From Galactobacter valiniphilus (GTDB lineage Bacteria; Actinomycetota; Actinomycetes; Actinomycetales; Micrococcaceae), in contig NZ_QQXK01000006.1 of assembly GCF_003575975.1 (NCBI RefSeq), forward strand, positions 80,993 to 144,992: 64,000 nucleotides of DNA. The letters run 5' to 3'. Made by a program: the position numbers and the translations under genes. The number at the start of each line of letters is the position of its first letter. Within the stretch, counting starts at the first letter, position 1. Below the pieces are notes generated by a model. It saw only the letters and a list, made by a program, of their open reading frames with translations. It ran no database searches and was not told where the DNA came from. Positions 51,296-59,854 of the stretch are shown in pieces.

Positions 51296-52114
51296 TTAGA
51301 GGACGCGGGAGACGAAGTCGCGCGTGCGCTGTTGGGTGGGGTGAGAGAGGATCTGCTCCGGCGTTCCCTGCTCCACGATCTCGCCGCCGTCCAGGAAGAC
51401 GATGCGGTCGGAGACCTCGCGGGCGAAGCCGATCTCGTGCGTCACGATGAGGAGCGTGGTGCCGTCACCGGCCACCTCGCGGATCACCTCGAGCACCTCG
51501 CCGACCAGCTCGGGATCCAGCGCCGAGGTGGGCTCGTCGAAGAGCAACACCTCCGGCTCCAGGGCCAGCGCCCGGGCGATCGCCACGCGCTGCTGCTGGC
51601 CCCCGGAGAGCTGGCGGGGGAACTTGTCCCCGTGACCCTCGAGGCCCACGCGCGCCAGGAGCGCCCTGGCCCGTTCCGTCGCCTCGGCCTGGGAGAGCCG
51701 CTTGAGCGACACGGGAGCGATCGCGATGTTCTCCACGGCCGTCAGGTGCGGGAACAGGTTGAAGTGCTGGAAGACCAGGCCCACCTTGGTGCGCCGGCGC
51801 AGCACCTCCCGCTCGGGCAGCTCGTGCAGCGCCCCGCCGCGCAGGGCGTAGCCGATGTACTCCCCACCCACCGTGACGGAGCCGGAATCCACCGTCTCCA
51901 GGTGGTTCACGGTGCGCAGCAGCGTGGACTTGCCGGAGCCGCTGGGACCGATCAGGGTGACGACCTCGCCGGCCGCGACCGTGAGGCTCACGTCGTTCAG
52001 GACCTGGGTCCCGGAGTAGGACTTGCTCACGGCGTCGATGACCACCTCGGCGCCGGTGCCGCGGCCGGCGCCGGCCGGGGCCGAGGAACGGGGCTGCAGG
52101 ACGGGCGCGCTCAT
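51296..52114 (-). CDS. Amino-acid ABC transporter ATP-binding protein
   Basis: A 272-residue ATPase of the GlnQ/TcyC type: Walker A LIGPSGSGKSTLLRTVNHLE, Q-loop VGLVFQHFNLFPHLTAVENI, signature [15 protein letters not shown], Walker B VLLFDEPTSALDPELVGEVL, H-loop LLIVTHEIGFAREVSDR. The start ATG 52114 overlaps the permease stop (ATGA). It energises uptake through the neighbouring permease. Confidence 0.95.
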   Translation of the reverse strand: MSAPVLQPRSSAPAGAGRGTGAEVVIDAVSKSYSGTQVLNDVSLTVAAGEVVTLIGPSGSGKSTLLRTVNHLETVDSGSVTVGGEYIGYALRGGALHELPEREVLRRRTKVGLVFQHFNLFPHLTAVENIAIAPVSLKRLSQAEATERARALLARVGLEGHGDKFPRQLSGGQQQRVAIARALALEPEVLLFDEPTSALDPELVGEVLEVIREVAGDGTTLLIVTHEIGFAREVSDRIVFLDGGEIVEQGTPEQILSHPTQQRTRDFVSRVL

Positions 52115-53226
52115 CGCGTGACCCCCTGCGTCTCGGTGGCGAGCGCAGCGGCGGCGGCGCTTCCCGCCGAACCCGGCGGCGGCGCCGTCGTGCCCTCCGA
52201 GGCGAGCGAACGCCACCAGCGGGCCAGCGCCCCGCGCACGCGCTGCAGCGGCGTGGGCGGCAGCACGCGGGAGGTGCCGTGGGCGAAGCGGCGCTCCACG
52301 TAGTACTGGGCGATGGAGAGCAGCGTGGTGATGAGCGCGTACCAGACGCAGGCCACGAGCAGCAGCGGGATCACGCGGCCGTTGCGGTTGTAGATGACCT
52401 GGACCGTGTAGAAGATCTCCGGCAGCGCCACCACGAACACCACGGAGGTGCCCTTGATGAGCCCGATCACGAGGTTGAAGGCGTTGGGAAGGATGGCCCG
52501 CGCCGCCTGCGGCAGCACGATGCGGAAGAAGCGCACGGTGGCTGGCAGGCCGAGGGCCGCGGAGGCCTCGAGCTGGCCGGCGTCCACGGAGAGGATGCCG
52601 CCGCGGATGATCTCGGAGGCGTACGCGGCCTCGTGCAGCGAGATGCCGATGAGGGCGGCCGCGAAGGCCGTGATGGTCAGCGTCGTCTGGAATTCAACGA
52701 GCCAGTAGTCGGTCGTGAAGGGCGTACCCAGGCCCAGCGTGGGGTAGAGGTAGCCCAGGTTGTAGAAGACCAGGATCAGCACCACGAGCGGGACCGAGCG
52801 GAAAAACCACACGAAGGCCCAGGCCGGCGCGGAGAGCAGCGGCGACGGGGAGAGGCGCAGCACGGCAAGCACCGTGCCGAGCGCGAAGCCGAGGATCGTG
52901 CCGAGCACGGTCAGCAGCAGGGCCAGGCCCAGGCCGCTGAGCACGACAGGCGCGAAGAAGTACTCCGCAAAGACGCCCCATTCGTAGCGGGGATTCGTGG
53001 CGAGGGAGAACAGGAACTGGGCGGCAAGGAAGGTCAGGAGGGCGGCGGTCACCCAGCGCCCCACGTGCTTGCGGCGCACCACGGGCAGGGCGGCGCGGGC
53101 GGTGTCGGGGGAGGTGCTCGACGGCGCGGGCCCGGGTCCGTGGCCCGGCGCGCCGTCGGGGCGGGGCTGGCCCGCCGCGAGCGGCGTCGTGTCCCGCGCT
53201 GCGCGCGGGTTGACGGTGGCGGTCAT
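52111..53226 (-). CDS. Amino-acid ABC transporter permease
   Basis: A 371-residue HisM/GlnP-type permease. After a Pro/Ala-rich 65-residue cytosolic start come about six helices; the EAA loop is visible in HEAAYASEIIRGGILSVDAGQLEASAALGLPATVRFFRIVLPQA, and WFFRSVPLVVLILVFYNLGYLYP is typical of TM3-TM4. The single permease gene suggests a homodimer. Both ends overlap neighbours by four bases. Long N- and C-terminal tails are unusual but low-complexity. Confidence 0.94.
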   Translation of the reverse strand: MTATVNPRAARDTTPLAAGQPRPDGAPGHGPGPAPSSTSPDTARAALPVVRRKHVGRWVTAALLTFLAAQFLFSLATNPRYEWGVFAEYFFAPVVLSGLGLALLLTVLGTILGFALGTVLAVLRLSPSPLLSAPAWAFVWFFRSVPLVVLILVFYNLGYLYPTLGLGTPFTTDYWLVEFQTTLTITAFAAALIGISLHEAAYASEIIRGGILSVDAGQLEASAALGLPATVRFFRIVLPQAARAILPNAFNLVIGLIKGTSVVFVVALPEIFYTVQVIYNRNGRVIPLLLVACVWYALITTLLSIAQYYVERRFAHGTSRVLPPTPLQRVRGALARWWRSLASEGTTAPPPGSAGSAAAAALATETQGVTR

Positions 53227-53843
53227 GCGATCTGCTCCTTGGATGAGGCCGGGGTGGCGGTTACCGCCCCGGGATCGATGGGTTGACCGGCGCGGTGCGC
53301 GCCGGGGTCTGGGGTCAGCAGGTTCTTGCTGAAGGGGTGGGGCACCTGGTTGGCGGGGTAATGCTCCGGGTCGAAGCCCGGCGTGTAGCCCGTGCGCAGG
53401 TACAGGGCGACGGCCTCGGGTTGGGCGGGGCCGGTGGTCAGGTAGATCCGGGAGTATCCGAGGTCGCGGGCGCGCTCCTCGAGCCTGGCCATCGTGGCGG
53501 CCGCGAGGCGCCGGCCGCGCTGGTCGGAGCGGGTCCAGACCCGCTTGACCTCGGCGGTGCTCTCGTCGAAGCGCATGAACGCGCCGCCCGTGAGCGGCTC
53601 GCCGTTCTCCTCGTAGACCAGGAAGGTTCCCTCGGGTGCCTCGAAGCGGTGAGCGGGGTAGCGCTCCACCTCTTCGCGCGCGCTGTGCGGGGACCCGCCG
53701 AGGGAGTCGCCGTAGCGCTCGTGGTACTCGCGGACGAGGTCCTCGAGCAGAATCTGCACCGAGGGGTCGGAGACGGGGGCGATGCGCCAGGTGCCCGGCA
53801 GTTCTTCGGTCCGGGGCCTCCCCTCTGCCAGTGCGCGGCTCAT
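53223..53843 (-). CDS. GNAT family N-acetyltransferase
   Basis: A 206-residue acetyltransferase. Motif A lies in AEVKRVWTRSDQRGRRLAAATMARLEERARDLGYSRIYLTTG, with RGRRLA as the acetyl-CoA pyrophosphate-binding R/Q-x2-G-x-G/A element; the fold ends with EAVALYLRTGYTPGF. The tail from about 165 is low-complexity. Overlapping both the permease and monooxygenase genes, it may acetylate the imported amino-acid-like substrate before oxidation, as SnaA/YxeL do in Bacillus; this is inference. Confidence 0.88.
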   Translation of the reverse strand: MSRALAEGRPRTEELPGTWRIAPVSDPSVQILLEDLVREYHERYGDSLGGSPHSAREEVERYPAHRFEAPEGTFLVYEENGEPLTGGAFMRFDESTAEVKRVWTRSDQRGRRLAAATMARLEERARDLGYSRIYLTTGPAQPEAVALYLRTGYTPGFDPEHYPANQVPHPFSKNLLTPDPGAHRAGQPIDPGAVTATPASSKEQIA

Positions 53844-55183
53844 GCGCTTCTCCCGGGGGCGGCCGCGGCGGCGTCGGGCGAACCCACGCCTGGCGGATCG
53901 GCGGGCAGGCCGAGGCGCTCGCGGAGCGTCTCGCCCGGCGTGTACTCGGTGCGGAAGGCGCCGAGGTCCTGCAGCTCGGGGATGACGGTGTCGACGAAGC
54001 CGTCGAGGCCCGTGGGCGTGAGGTGCGGGACCAGCACAAAGCCGTCCGACTGGCGGTCGGCGACGGCCTCGGCGATCCCGAGCGCCACCTGATGCGGCGT
54101 GCCGATGAAGGAGGGGCGGGCCGTGTTCTTGATGATGAGCTGGTGGGCCGAGAGCCCCTCGCGCTGGGCCTGCGAGCGCCACTGATCCGCCACGGCCTTC
54201 GGATCCTTGAAGTGGCGCACCTGGCCCTGGCGGATCACGCCCTCCTGCACCGGATCGAAGCTCGGCAGCGGGCCGTCCGGGTCGAAGCCAGGCAGCGCCT
54301 GGCCCCAGAGCTGCTCGATCGTGTTGATGGCGGTGGCGGCCGAGACCTGCTGCGCTGCGATGCGCTCGGCGTTGTCGGCGGCGTCGGCGAGCGAGTCGCC
54401 CAGGACAAAGCCGGCGCCCGGCAGGATCTTGAGCGAGTCCTCGGTGCGGCCCACCGAGGCCAGGCGGCCCTTCACATCGGCGTAGAAGGCGCGCCCGTCG
54501 GCGGGGTTGGAGTGCCGCGAGAAGATCACCTCGGCGTTGGCGGAGGCGAAGTCACGCCCGGCCGGGGAGTCTCCGGCCTGCACGATGACGGGGTAGCGCT
54601 GCGGGGAGACGGGCTGGCGGACCGCCGCGTCCACGTCGAAGTGCTTGCCGTGGTGGCTCACGTGCGCCACGCCGTCGGCGGCGGCGTCCCAGAGCCGCTT
54701 GGCGAGGCGCACAAACTCCTCGGAGCGCTCGTAGCGCTCCTCGTAGGGGAGGTAACCGCCGCGGCGGAAGTTCCCGCCGTGGAAGGCGTCGGGGCTCGTG
54801 ACGACGTTCCAGCCGACGCGGCCGCCGGAGAGCGCGTCCACGGTGGCGAGCTGGCGGGCCAGCTCCACCGGCTCGTTGAAGGTCGTGGTGAGGGTGCCGA
54901 CGAGGCCGAGGTGCTCCGTCACGCCGGCCAGGGCGGCCAGGATCGAGAGCGTGTTGGGGCGGCCGGCGACATCCAGTTCGAGGATCTCGCCGTTCTGCTC
55001 GCGCAGGCGCAGGCCCTCGGCCAGGAAGAAGTAGTCGAAGAGGCCGCGCTCCGCTGTCTGGGCGAAGTGCTTGAAGGAGGCGAAGTCGATCTGGCTGCCG
55101 GACTCCGGGGCGCTCCAGACGGTGTTGGCGTTGACGCCGGGGAAGTGGGCCACGAGGTGGACGGGGCGGAAGGGCGTGCTCAT
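53840..55183 (-). CDS. NtaA/SnaA/DszA-family FMN-dependent monooxygenase
   Basis: A 447-residue luciferase-like TIM barrel. Diagnostic stretches: FDYFFLAEGLRLRE, LAALAGVTEHLGLVGTLTTTFNEPVELARQLATVDALSGGRVGWNVVTSPD, HGGNFRRGGYLPYEERYERSEEFVRLAKRLW and VIVQAGDSPAGRDFASANAEVIFS. Family members use FMNH2 and O2 to cleave C-S or C-N bonds (CmoJ, YxeK, NtaA). No flavin reductase gene is adjacent. Overlaps the GNAT gene and starts directly after the stop of the second LLM gene. Confidence 0.94.
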   Translation of the reverse strand: MSTPFRPVHLVAHFPGVNANTVWSAPESGSQIDFASFKHFAQTAERGLFDYFFLAEGLRLREQNGEILELDVAGRPNTLSILAALAGVTEHLGLVGTLTTTFNEPVELARQLATVDALSGGRVGWNVVTSPDAFHGGNFRRGGYLPYEERYERSEEFVRLAKRLWDAAADGVAHVSHHGKHFDVDAAVRQPVSPQRYPVIVQAGDSPAGRDFASANAEVIFSRHSNPADGRAFYADVKGRLASVGRTEDSLKILPGAGFVLGDSLADAADNAERIAAQQVSAATAINTIEQLWGQALPGFDPDGPLPSFDPVQEGVIRQGQVRHFKDPKAVADQWRSQAQREGLSAHQLIIKNTARPSFIGTPHQVALGIAEAVADRQSDGFVLVPHLTPTGLDGFVDTVIPELQDLGAFRTEYTPGETLRERLGLPADPPGVGSPDAAAAAPGRSA

Positions 55184-56281
55184 TTAGATGGCCTCCTGGA
55201 GGCGGAGTTGGCGGGCGGCGGCGTGGGGGTTGAGGGCGGGGGAGAGACCCAGCGCGGCGCGGAGGGTGGTGCCCGACGCCGCGTGGCTGGGCAGGGGGAC
55301 GGCGTCGCCGAGCGCCGCGAGGAGCGTGGAGACGGCCCCGGGGGCCGCCTGGCCCGCGTCGAGCCGGAGGCTCACGCCGGCGACGGCGAGGCAAGCCGAG
55401 CGGGCGGCGCCGAGCGCCTCGGCGATCGTCGCCGCCGGCAGCGAGGCCGGGAGGGCGAGCCAGAGGGCCGGGGCCGCCTCGGTGGCCCCGGCGGAGCGCT
55501 CGGCCGCCGCCTCGGCGAGCACCGCGTCGGCGAGGGCACGCACCGGGTTCAGCCAGCCGGCGTCGGGCACCGTGGAGGCGCCCCCGTCCGGGGCGAGGAG
55601 CGCGACGTCGGCGCGCTGGCCCGCCAGCGCGGCCTCGGCCGCCGTGCTCACCGTGACGAACACGGGCGGGCGCCCCTGGGGCGAGCGCGGGGTGATGGAG
55701 GCGCCCTCCACCGTGAAGGTCTCGCCGGCGAAGGCGGCGTCGTGGATCCGGTTGCGGTCCAGGAAGCGGCCGGTGGACACGTCGCGGATGATCGCGTCGG
55801 GTTCCCAGCTCTCCCAGAGCCGATCGATGGCCTCGAGGCTGTCCGAGGCGTCGGCCAGGAGCGCGCGCTCGCCGGTCCCGGCGCCCGCCGCCGCCCAGCG
55901 CTTGCCGGACGCGGCGATCTCGGCCGCCGAGGGCGTGCGCAGCGCCAGGCCGGCCCGGCCGAGGGAGGCGTGGTCGAGGGTCTGGGCCGCCGTGGCGGTG
56001 TGGAAGGGCTCCGTGACGGCGCTCGGCACCTCGACCACGAGGCCGAGGCGCGAGGTGAGCGGGCCGAGTGAAGCGGCGGCGAGCGAGGCGTCGAGCCCTC
56101 GCGGGCCGTGGTCGGCGTCGGCCACGAGCGCGTCGCGCAGGATCAGCGCCGTGGCGCCGCCGGCCTCGGCGGCCTGGGCGAGGGCGCTCAGGGCGGCCAG
56201 CGGCGCGGCACCGGCGGGAAGATCCGCGGTGTCGATCGAGAGGGCGAGGTGCGGGGGCTGGGTGGTCTCGGGGGTGCTCAT
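55184..56281 (-). CDS. Luciferase-like (LLM) monooxygenase, divergent
   Basis: A 365-residue LLM-fold protein: LSALAQAAEAGGATALILRDAL, LGLVVEVPSAVTEPFHTATAAQTLDHASLGRAGLALRT and GRFLDRNRIHDAAFAGETFTVEGASITPRSPQGRPPVFVTVSTAAEAALAGQRADVALL follow the order of NtaA-like proteins. It is shorter and Ala-richer than its neighbour, and the Trp-Asn-x-Val-Thr motif seen in the first is absent, so it may be a second subunit or act on a different intermediate. Overlaps the FAD protein gene (ATGA). Confidence 0.85.
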   Translation of the reverse strand: MSTPETTQPPHLALSIDTADLPAGAAPLAALSALAQAAEAGGATALILRDALVADADHGPRGLDASLAAASLGPLTSRLGLVVEVPSAVTEPFHTATAAQTLDHASLGRAGLALRTPSAAEIAASGKRWAAAGAGTGERALLADASDSLEAIDRLWESWEPDAIIRDVSTGRFLDRNRIHDAAFAGETFTVEGASITPRSPQGRPPVFVTVSTAAEAALAGQRADVALLAPDGGASTVPDAGWLNPVRALADAVLAEAAAERSAGATEAAPALWLALPASLPAATIAEALGAARSACLAVAGVSLRLDAGQAAPGAVSTLLAALGDAVPLPSHAASGTTLRAALGLSPALNPHAAARQLRLQEAI

Positions 56282-58290
56282 GCTGTCTCCAAGGCGGTGG
56301 GGAGGTGGGCGGGGGCCGGTGCCCGGCGGTGGGCCGCGTGGTCGGCGGCGAGGGTCTCGATGATCGAGGCGGCCGCGGCGTCGGTGGTGCGGAAGGGCAG
56401 GGCGTTGACGCCCGGCCGGGAGAAGGCGCCGGCGTCCGGCGTGGAGGTGGCGGCGCCGAGCGCCCAGCGGCGGGCGAGGAATCCACCGGCGGCGGCGCGG
56501 ACGCGGGCCGTCGCGGGGTCCACGTCGATGCGACGCCCGGCGAGGGCGGCCACCGCCGCGAGATCGGCGAGGGCCGGATTGCTCGAGGCCTCGGGATCCA
56601 TGCGGGGCAGCCAGGCGTCGACGAGGGCGCGGGCCGTGGTGCCCTGGGCCACCGCCGGGCTGTGGGCCCGGAAGGAGCCGCCGTCGGGCGAGAGCTCCAC
56701 CTTGAGGTCGGGGCCGAGGAAACCCACGACGCCGGCCTCGACGAGCGCGAGCAACTGCTCGAGCCGCTCCGGCGGCGGGCCGGAGGTGAGGTAGGAGGCA
56801 AACGACTGCCACGTGGTCGGGAGCGACTCCTCGCGGGAGCGGCGGTTCCACAGCGTCGACGGCGCGCCGGCCAGGATCACGTGCACGCCGAGCACCGCGT
56901 GGAACACGGCGAGCGAGGCGCTGTGGGCCTGGTGGCGGTGCTGCTTCAGGTCCGTGAGGATGTGGCCGCTCAGGATCGAGTCAAGCTCCGCACGGGTGGC
57001 GACGGTGAGGCGCTCGAGCGGGCGGTCCCACTCGCTGACGTGGAAGCGATCGATGTCCTCCGGGGCCGCCTGCAGGAGGTGGCCGCGCAGGGCGGCGGAG
57101 TCCCACGCCGTGGTGAGGATGACCTCGCGGGTGCGCTCCCAGGTGCCGCGCGTGCGCTCCGGGTGGGCGTGGAAGAGCTCGCGGTAGTGGGCCAGGTGCA
57201 GCTCGGTCGCGATGAGCGGCCAGGCGTCCTGCTCGAAGTCCCAGGTGGCGCCGGCGGCCACCGCGGCGGCGACGCGCTCGGCCGTGAACACCTCGGGCTC
57301 CGCCGGGGCGTGATCGAGCTGCTGCAGCGACTTGCTGCGGTAGGGGACGCCGCGGCGGGAGCCGAGCAGCAGGCGCGGCTCGCGACCGGAGGGGAGGTAG
57401 CGCAGTGCGGCCTTGGAGGCCGGGAGGAGCTCGTGCCCCTCCACGGGCACAAAGCGCCCGCCGCGGCCCTGGGCCAGGAGCACCACGAGGTCCACCGCCG
57501 CCAGGCCGAGTCCGCGAACGATGACGTCCTCGCCGGGCAGCAGGTCGGAGTAATCGACGTCGGCGGTGTAAGCCGGGCGGTGATAGGTCAGGCCGGCCGC
57601 GCGGGCTGCCGTGGCGAGCCCGGCCTGCGCGCGGGTGGGCTCGGTCTCGGTGTGGCCCACGGTGTAGATGACGGCGTCCGCGGTCAGCGTCACGCCAGAG
57701 GCCAGGTGGACCGTCTCCGGGCCCTGGCCGCCGGCGGCGGACTCGACGCGCTGGACGGTGTCCTCGTGGACGTGCACCGTGACGGCCGCCGGAAGCCCGT
57801 CGAGGAGCCGGCGCGTGGCCCACTCGAGGTAGGCGTGGTGGAGGCGGCGGCTCGGGAAGTCGTCGGGGGAGAGCGTGAAGAGCTCGCGCTCAAGCACGAT
57901 ATCGAGCGGGGAGACCGTGCTCAGCTCGCCCTCGCGGACGGCTGAGACCCACTCGGCCAGGGACGGGCCCGTCGTGGCGGGGCGGGCAAGCGTCGCGTCG
58001 GCGTCGGCGAAGATCGTGACGTCGCGGGCCGTGGAGTTCAGGCGCAGCAGCGGCGACTGCCCGCCGCGCCAGATGCGGCCGGCGCCGACGGGGTAGGGAT
58101 CCACGAGGTGCACGGCGAGCTGCGTGGCGGGATCGCGGTGGGCGAGCAGCCGCTCCAGGAGCATGAGGGCCCGGGGGCCGGCTCCGATGAAGACGAGTGC
58201 GTTGGACTGCCGCCCGGACTGGGGACCCGGGGCGAATGCGCCGGTGTCCCGGCCCCCGAGCGGCTGCTGGGTGGGGGCTGGATTGACCAT
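56278..58290 (-). CDS. FAD/NAD(P)-binding protein, large two-domain type
   Basis: A 670-residue protein. FAD site VFIGAGPRALMLLERLLAH (residues 42-60), then VHLVDPYPVGAGRIW and YTVGHTETEPTRAQ; this pattern fits the FAD-NAD(P)-binding family PF13454. A second region of about 250 residues has no motif I can name. It heads the operon; the product could oxidise the substrate or supply reduced flavin to the two monooxygenases. ATG 58290 is six bases from CAGGCT (minus strand), a probable leaderless start. The last codon overlaps the LLM gene. Confidence 0.82.
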   Translation of the reverse strand: MVNPAPTQQPLGGRDTGAFAPGPQSGRQSNALVFIGAGPRALMLLERLLAHRDPATQLAVHLVDPYPVGAGRIWRGGQSPLLRLNSTARDVTIFADADATLARPATTGPSLAEWVSAVREGELSTVSPLDIVLERELFTLSPDDFPSRRLHHAYLEWATRRLLDGLPAAVTVHVHEDTVQRVESAAGGQGPETVHLASGVTLTADAVIYTVGHTETEPTRAQAGLATAARAAGLTYHRPAYTADVDYSDLLPGEDVIVRGLGLAAVDLVVLLAQGRGGRFVPVEGHELLPASKAALRYLPSGREPRLLLGSRRGVPYRSKSLQQLDHAPAEPEVFTAERVAAAVAAGATWDFEQDAWPLIATELHLAHYRELFHAHPERTRGTWERTREVILTTAWDSAALRGHLLQAAPEDIDRFHVSEWDRPLERLTVATRAELDSILSGHILTDLKQHRHQAHSASLAVFHAVLGVHVILAGAPSTLWNRRSREESLPTTWQSFASYLTSGPPPERLEQLLALVEAGVVGFLGPDLKVELSPDGGSFRAHSPAVAQGTTARALVDAWLPRMDPEASSNPALADLAAVAALAGRRIDVDPATARVRAAAGGFLARRWALGAATSTPDAGAFSRPGVNALPFRTTDAAAASIIETLAADHAAHRRAPAPAHLPTALETA

Positions 58291-58350
58291 GCATAGAGCC
58301 TGGCCCGCGTGGGGTGGGACCCGCCAAGTTGCGGCGAAGGTGGTCCCGCA

Positions 58351-58366
58351 GTGACGTTGTGTGACG
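58351..58366. promoter_or_regulatory. Tandem GTGACG element upstream of the monooxygenase/ABC operon
   Basis: GTGACGTT-GT-GTGACGTT: two copies of the 8-mer, ten bases apart, on the plus strand. Its centre lies about 68 bases upstream of the predicted leaderless start of the minus-strand operon at 58290, an activator-like position. It also lies upstream of the divergent HAD gene. A matching element is at 60754. Confidence 0.5.
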
Positions 58367-58455
58367 TTTCGAGCCGACCGTTCGTGTCGGGGCGCGTCGC
58401 CAGAGCGCGGCGAGCCGCGACGCACGGGCGCAGGGGCGCGGCTACGTTCCTGGTC

Positions 58456-59055
58456 ATGATCCGTTGCGTCCTCTTCGACCTCGACGGCGTGCTGCGCCAC
58501 TTCGACGCCGGCTTCGTCGCGCGCGTGGAGGCCGAGCACGGGCTCCCCGCAGGGGCCCTCGATGCCGCTGCGTTCGAGCCGGCCCTGCTGTACGCCGTCA
58601 CGACCGGCGCCATCACGCGCAGTGCGTGGGTGAGGCAGGTCGGCGAGGCGGTGGGAAACCCGGCGGCGGGTGAGGCGTGGGGGCGTCAGCCTTTCCACGC
58701 CGATGAGGCCATGCTCAAGCTCGCCGACGAGCTACGTGCTCAGGGGACCATCGTCGCGATCCTGACGAACGGCACCGACACGATCGACGCCGAGCTGGCG
58801 GAGAGCGGGATCGCTGCCCGCGTGGATCGGGTGTTCAACTCGGCCACCATCGGCGCGGCCAAGCCCGACCCGGCGGCGTTTGAGCACGTCCTGGCGGCGC
58901 TGGGGTTTGAACCGTCCGAGGTGTTCTTCACCGACGATTCACGCCACAAGCTCGACGGTGCGACGCGGCTGGGGCTGGTCACCCACCTTTTCCGAGGGGT
59001 CGGCGGCTTGCGGGCCGCGTTGCGTCAGTCCTCGGCGGCCCCGCCGGGGCCCTGA
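58456..59055 (+). CDS. HAD-family hydrolase
   Basis: A 199-residue HAD phosphatase-like enzyme: motif I VLFDLDGVLRHFD (nucleophile Asp near residue 8), motif II AILTNGT, motif III Lys in GAAKPDP, motif IV VFFTDDSRHKLDGA. The small helical cap (residues 15-80) indicates subclass I. TACGTT at 58443-58448 lies seven bases before the ATG. Its 3' end overlaps the convergent arsR-like gene by 31 bases. The substrate is unknown. Confidence 0.9.
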   Translation: MIRCVLFDLDGVLRHFDAGFVARVEAEHGLPAGALDAAAFEPALLYAVTTGAITRSAWVRQVGEAVGNPAAGEAWGRQPFHADEAMLKLADELRAQGTIVAILTNGTDTIDAELAESGIAARVDRVFNSATIGAAKPDPAAFEHVLAALGFEPSEVFFTDDSRHKLDGATRLGLVTHLFRGVGGLRAALRQSSAAPPGP

Positions 59056-59375
59056 GGCGGTGCCTCGGCGGCGGCCTTGAGCAACCCGAGCTGCGTGTCC
59101 CAGGACGCTGAGGCGGCCTCGAGCCACCGCGCCGCATCGGAGGCCACCACCGCCTGCACGCGGTAGACGGACTCGCGCCCCGCGGTGGAGGCCGTCACCA
59201 GCCCCGCCTCGCGCAACACGGCCAGGTGCTTGGCCGTGCCCTGTCGGGTGATGGGCAGCTCGTGGGCCAGCTCGGTGACGCCGCTCGGGGCCGCGGCCAG
59301 GCGGCCGAGGATCTCGAGCCGCAGTGGATCGGCGAGGGCGTGGAAGGTGCGCACGAGCGCCGCGTCAACGGGCAC
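59025..59375 (-). CDS. ArsR-family transcriptional regulator
   Basis: A 116-residue winged-helix repressor: LVRTFHALADPLRLEILGRLAAAPSGVTELAHELPITRQGTAKHLAVLREAGLVTASTAGRESVYRV. It lacks the metal-binding Cys motif ELCVCDL, so it is of the non-metal ArsR type usually paired with SRPBCC proteins. GTG 59375 overlaps the upstream SRPBCC gene by 11 bases. It probably represses its own operon through the palindrome at 59797. Confidence 0.88.
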   Translation of the reverse strand: MPVDAALVRTFHALADPLRLEILGRLAAAPSGVTELAHELPITRQGTAKHLAVLREAGLVTASTAGRESVYRVQAVVASDAARWLEAASASWDTQLGLLKAAAEAPPQGPGGAAED

Positions 59376-59796
59376 CCGGGGCCCCCTCCGCGGCGGTGCG
59401 GGCGAGGCCCAGCTCCTCGCCCCAGCCCTCCACGTTGGCGCCGTAGTTGCGCGCATGCGCCTCGGGGCTCATGGCGGCGAAGCCGGTTTCGGTGACGCGG
59501 ACGGTCACCACGCCGGGCGCGGCGTCGAACAGCACGAACTCGACGGTGGTGCGCGGCACGTCGTCCCCGCCCGGATGCCACGTGAAGACCGCGCGCTCGA
59601 GCGGCTCGAGGGCGAGCACCCCCACGGCGAAGGCGCCGAGCTCGGGGTCCGTCACGAGGCACTCGTCGCCGCAGCGCTCAATCCTGTCTCCGCCGAGGGC
59701 CCCGTTGTTGATCCACCACCCGGGTTCGGAGACCAGGCCCCAGACCCGCTCGCGCGTGGCATTGATGTCGATGGACGTTTCGATGCTGTCTCTCAT
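59365..59796 (-). CDS. SRPBCC/AHSA1-domain protein
   Basis: A 143-residue START-like protein: SIETSIDINATRERVWGLVSEPGWW at the N-terminus, LEPLERAVFTWHPGG, TVEFVLFDAAPGVVTVRVTETGF, and an amphipathic C-terminal helix with WGEELG. Members bind hydrophobic ligands or help remodel proteins. It starts next to a 16-base palindrome and forms a two-gene operon with the ArsR-type regulator. Confidence 0.88.
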   Translation of the reverse strand: MRDSIETSIDINATRERVWGLVSEPGWWINNGALGGDRIERCGDECLVTDPELGAFAVGVLALEPLERAVFTWHPGGDDVPRTTVEFVLFDAAPGVVTVRVTETGFAAMSPEAHARNYGANVEGWGEELGLARTAAEGAPGAR

Positions 59797-59812
59797 GCAA
59801 CCAAATGGTTGC
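59797..59812. promoter_or_regulatory. Operator palindrome at the SRPBCC/arsR start
   Basis: GCAACCA-AA-TGGTTGC, a perfect 7-2-7 inverted repeat touching the SRPBCC start codon (59796). Binding here would block initiation; the neighbouring ArsR-type protein is the obvious candidate. Confidence 0.72.
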
Positions 59813-59854
59813 CTATGCGGAGACGGCGGTCAAGACCCAGCGGCGCCGGGACCG

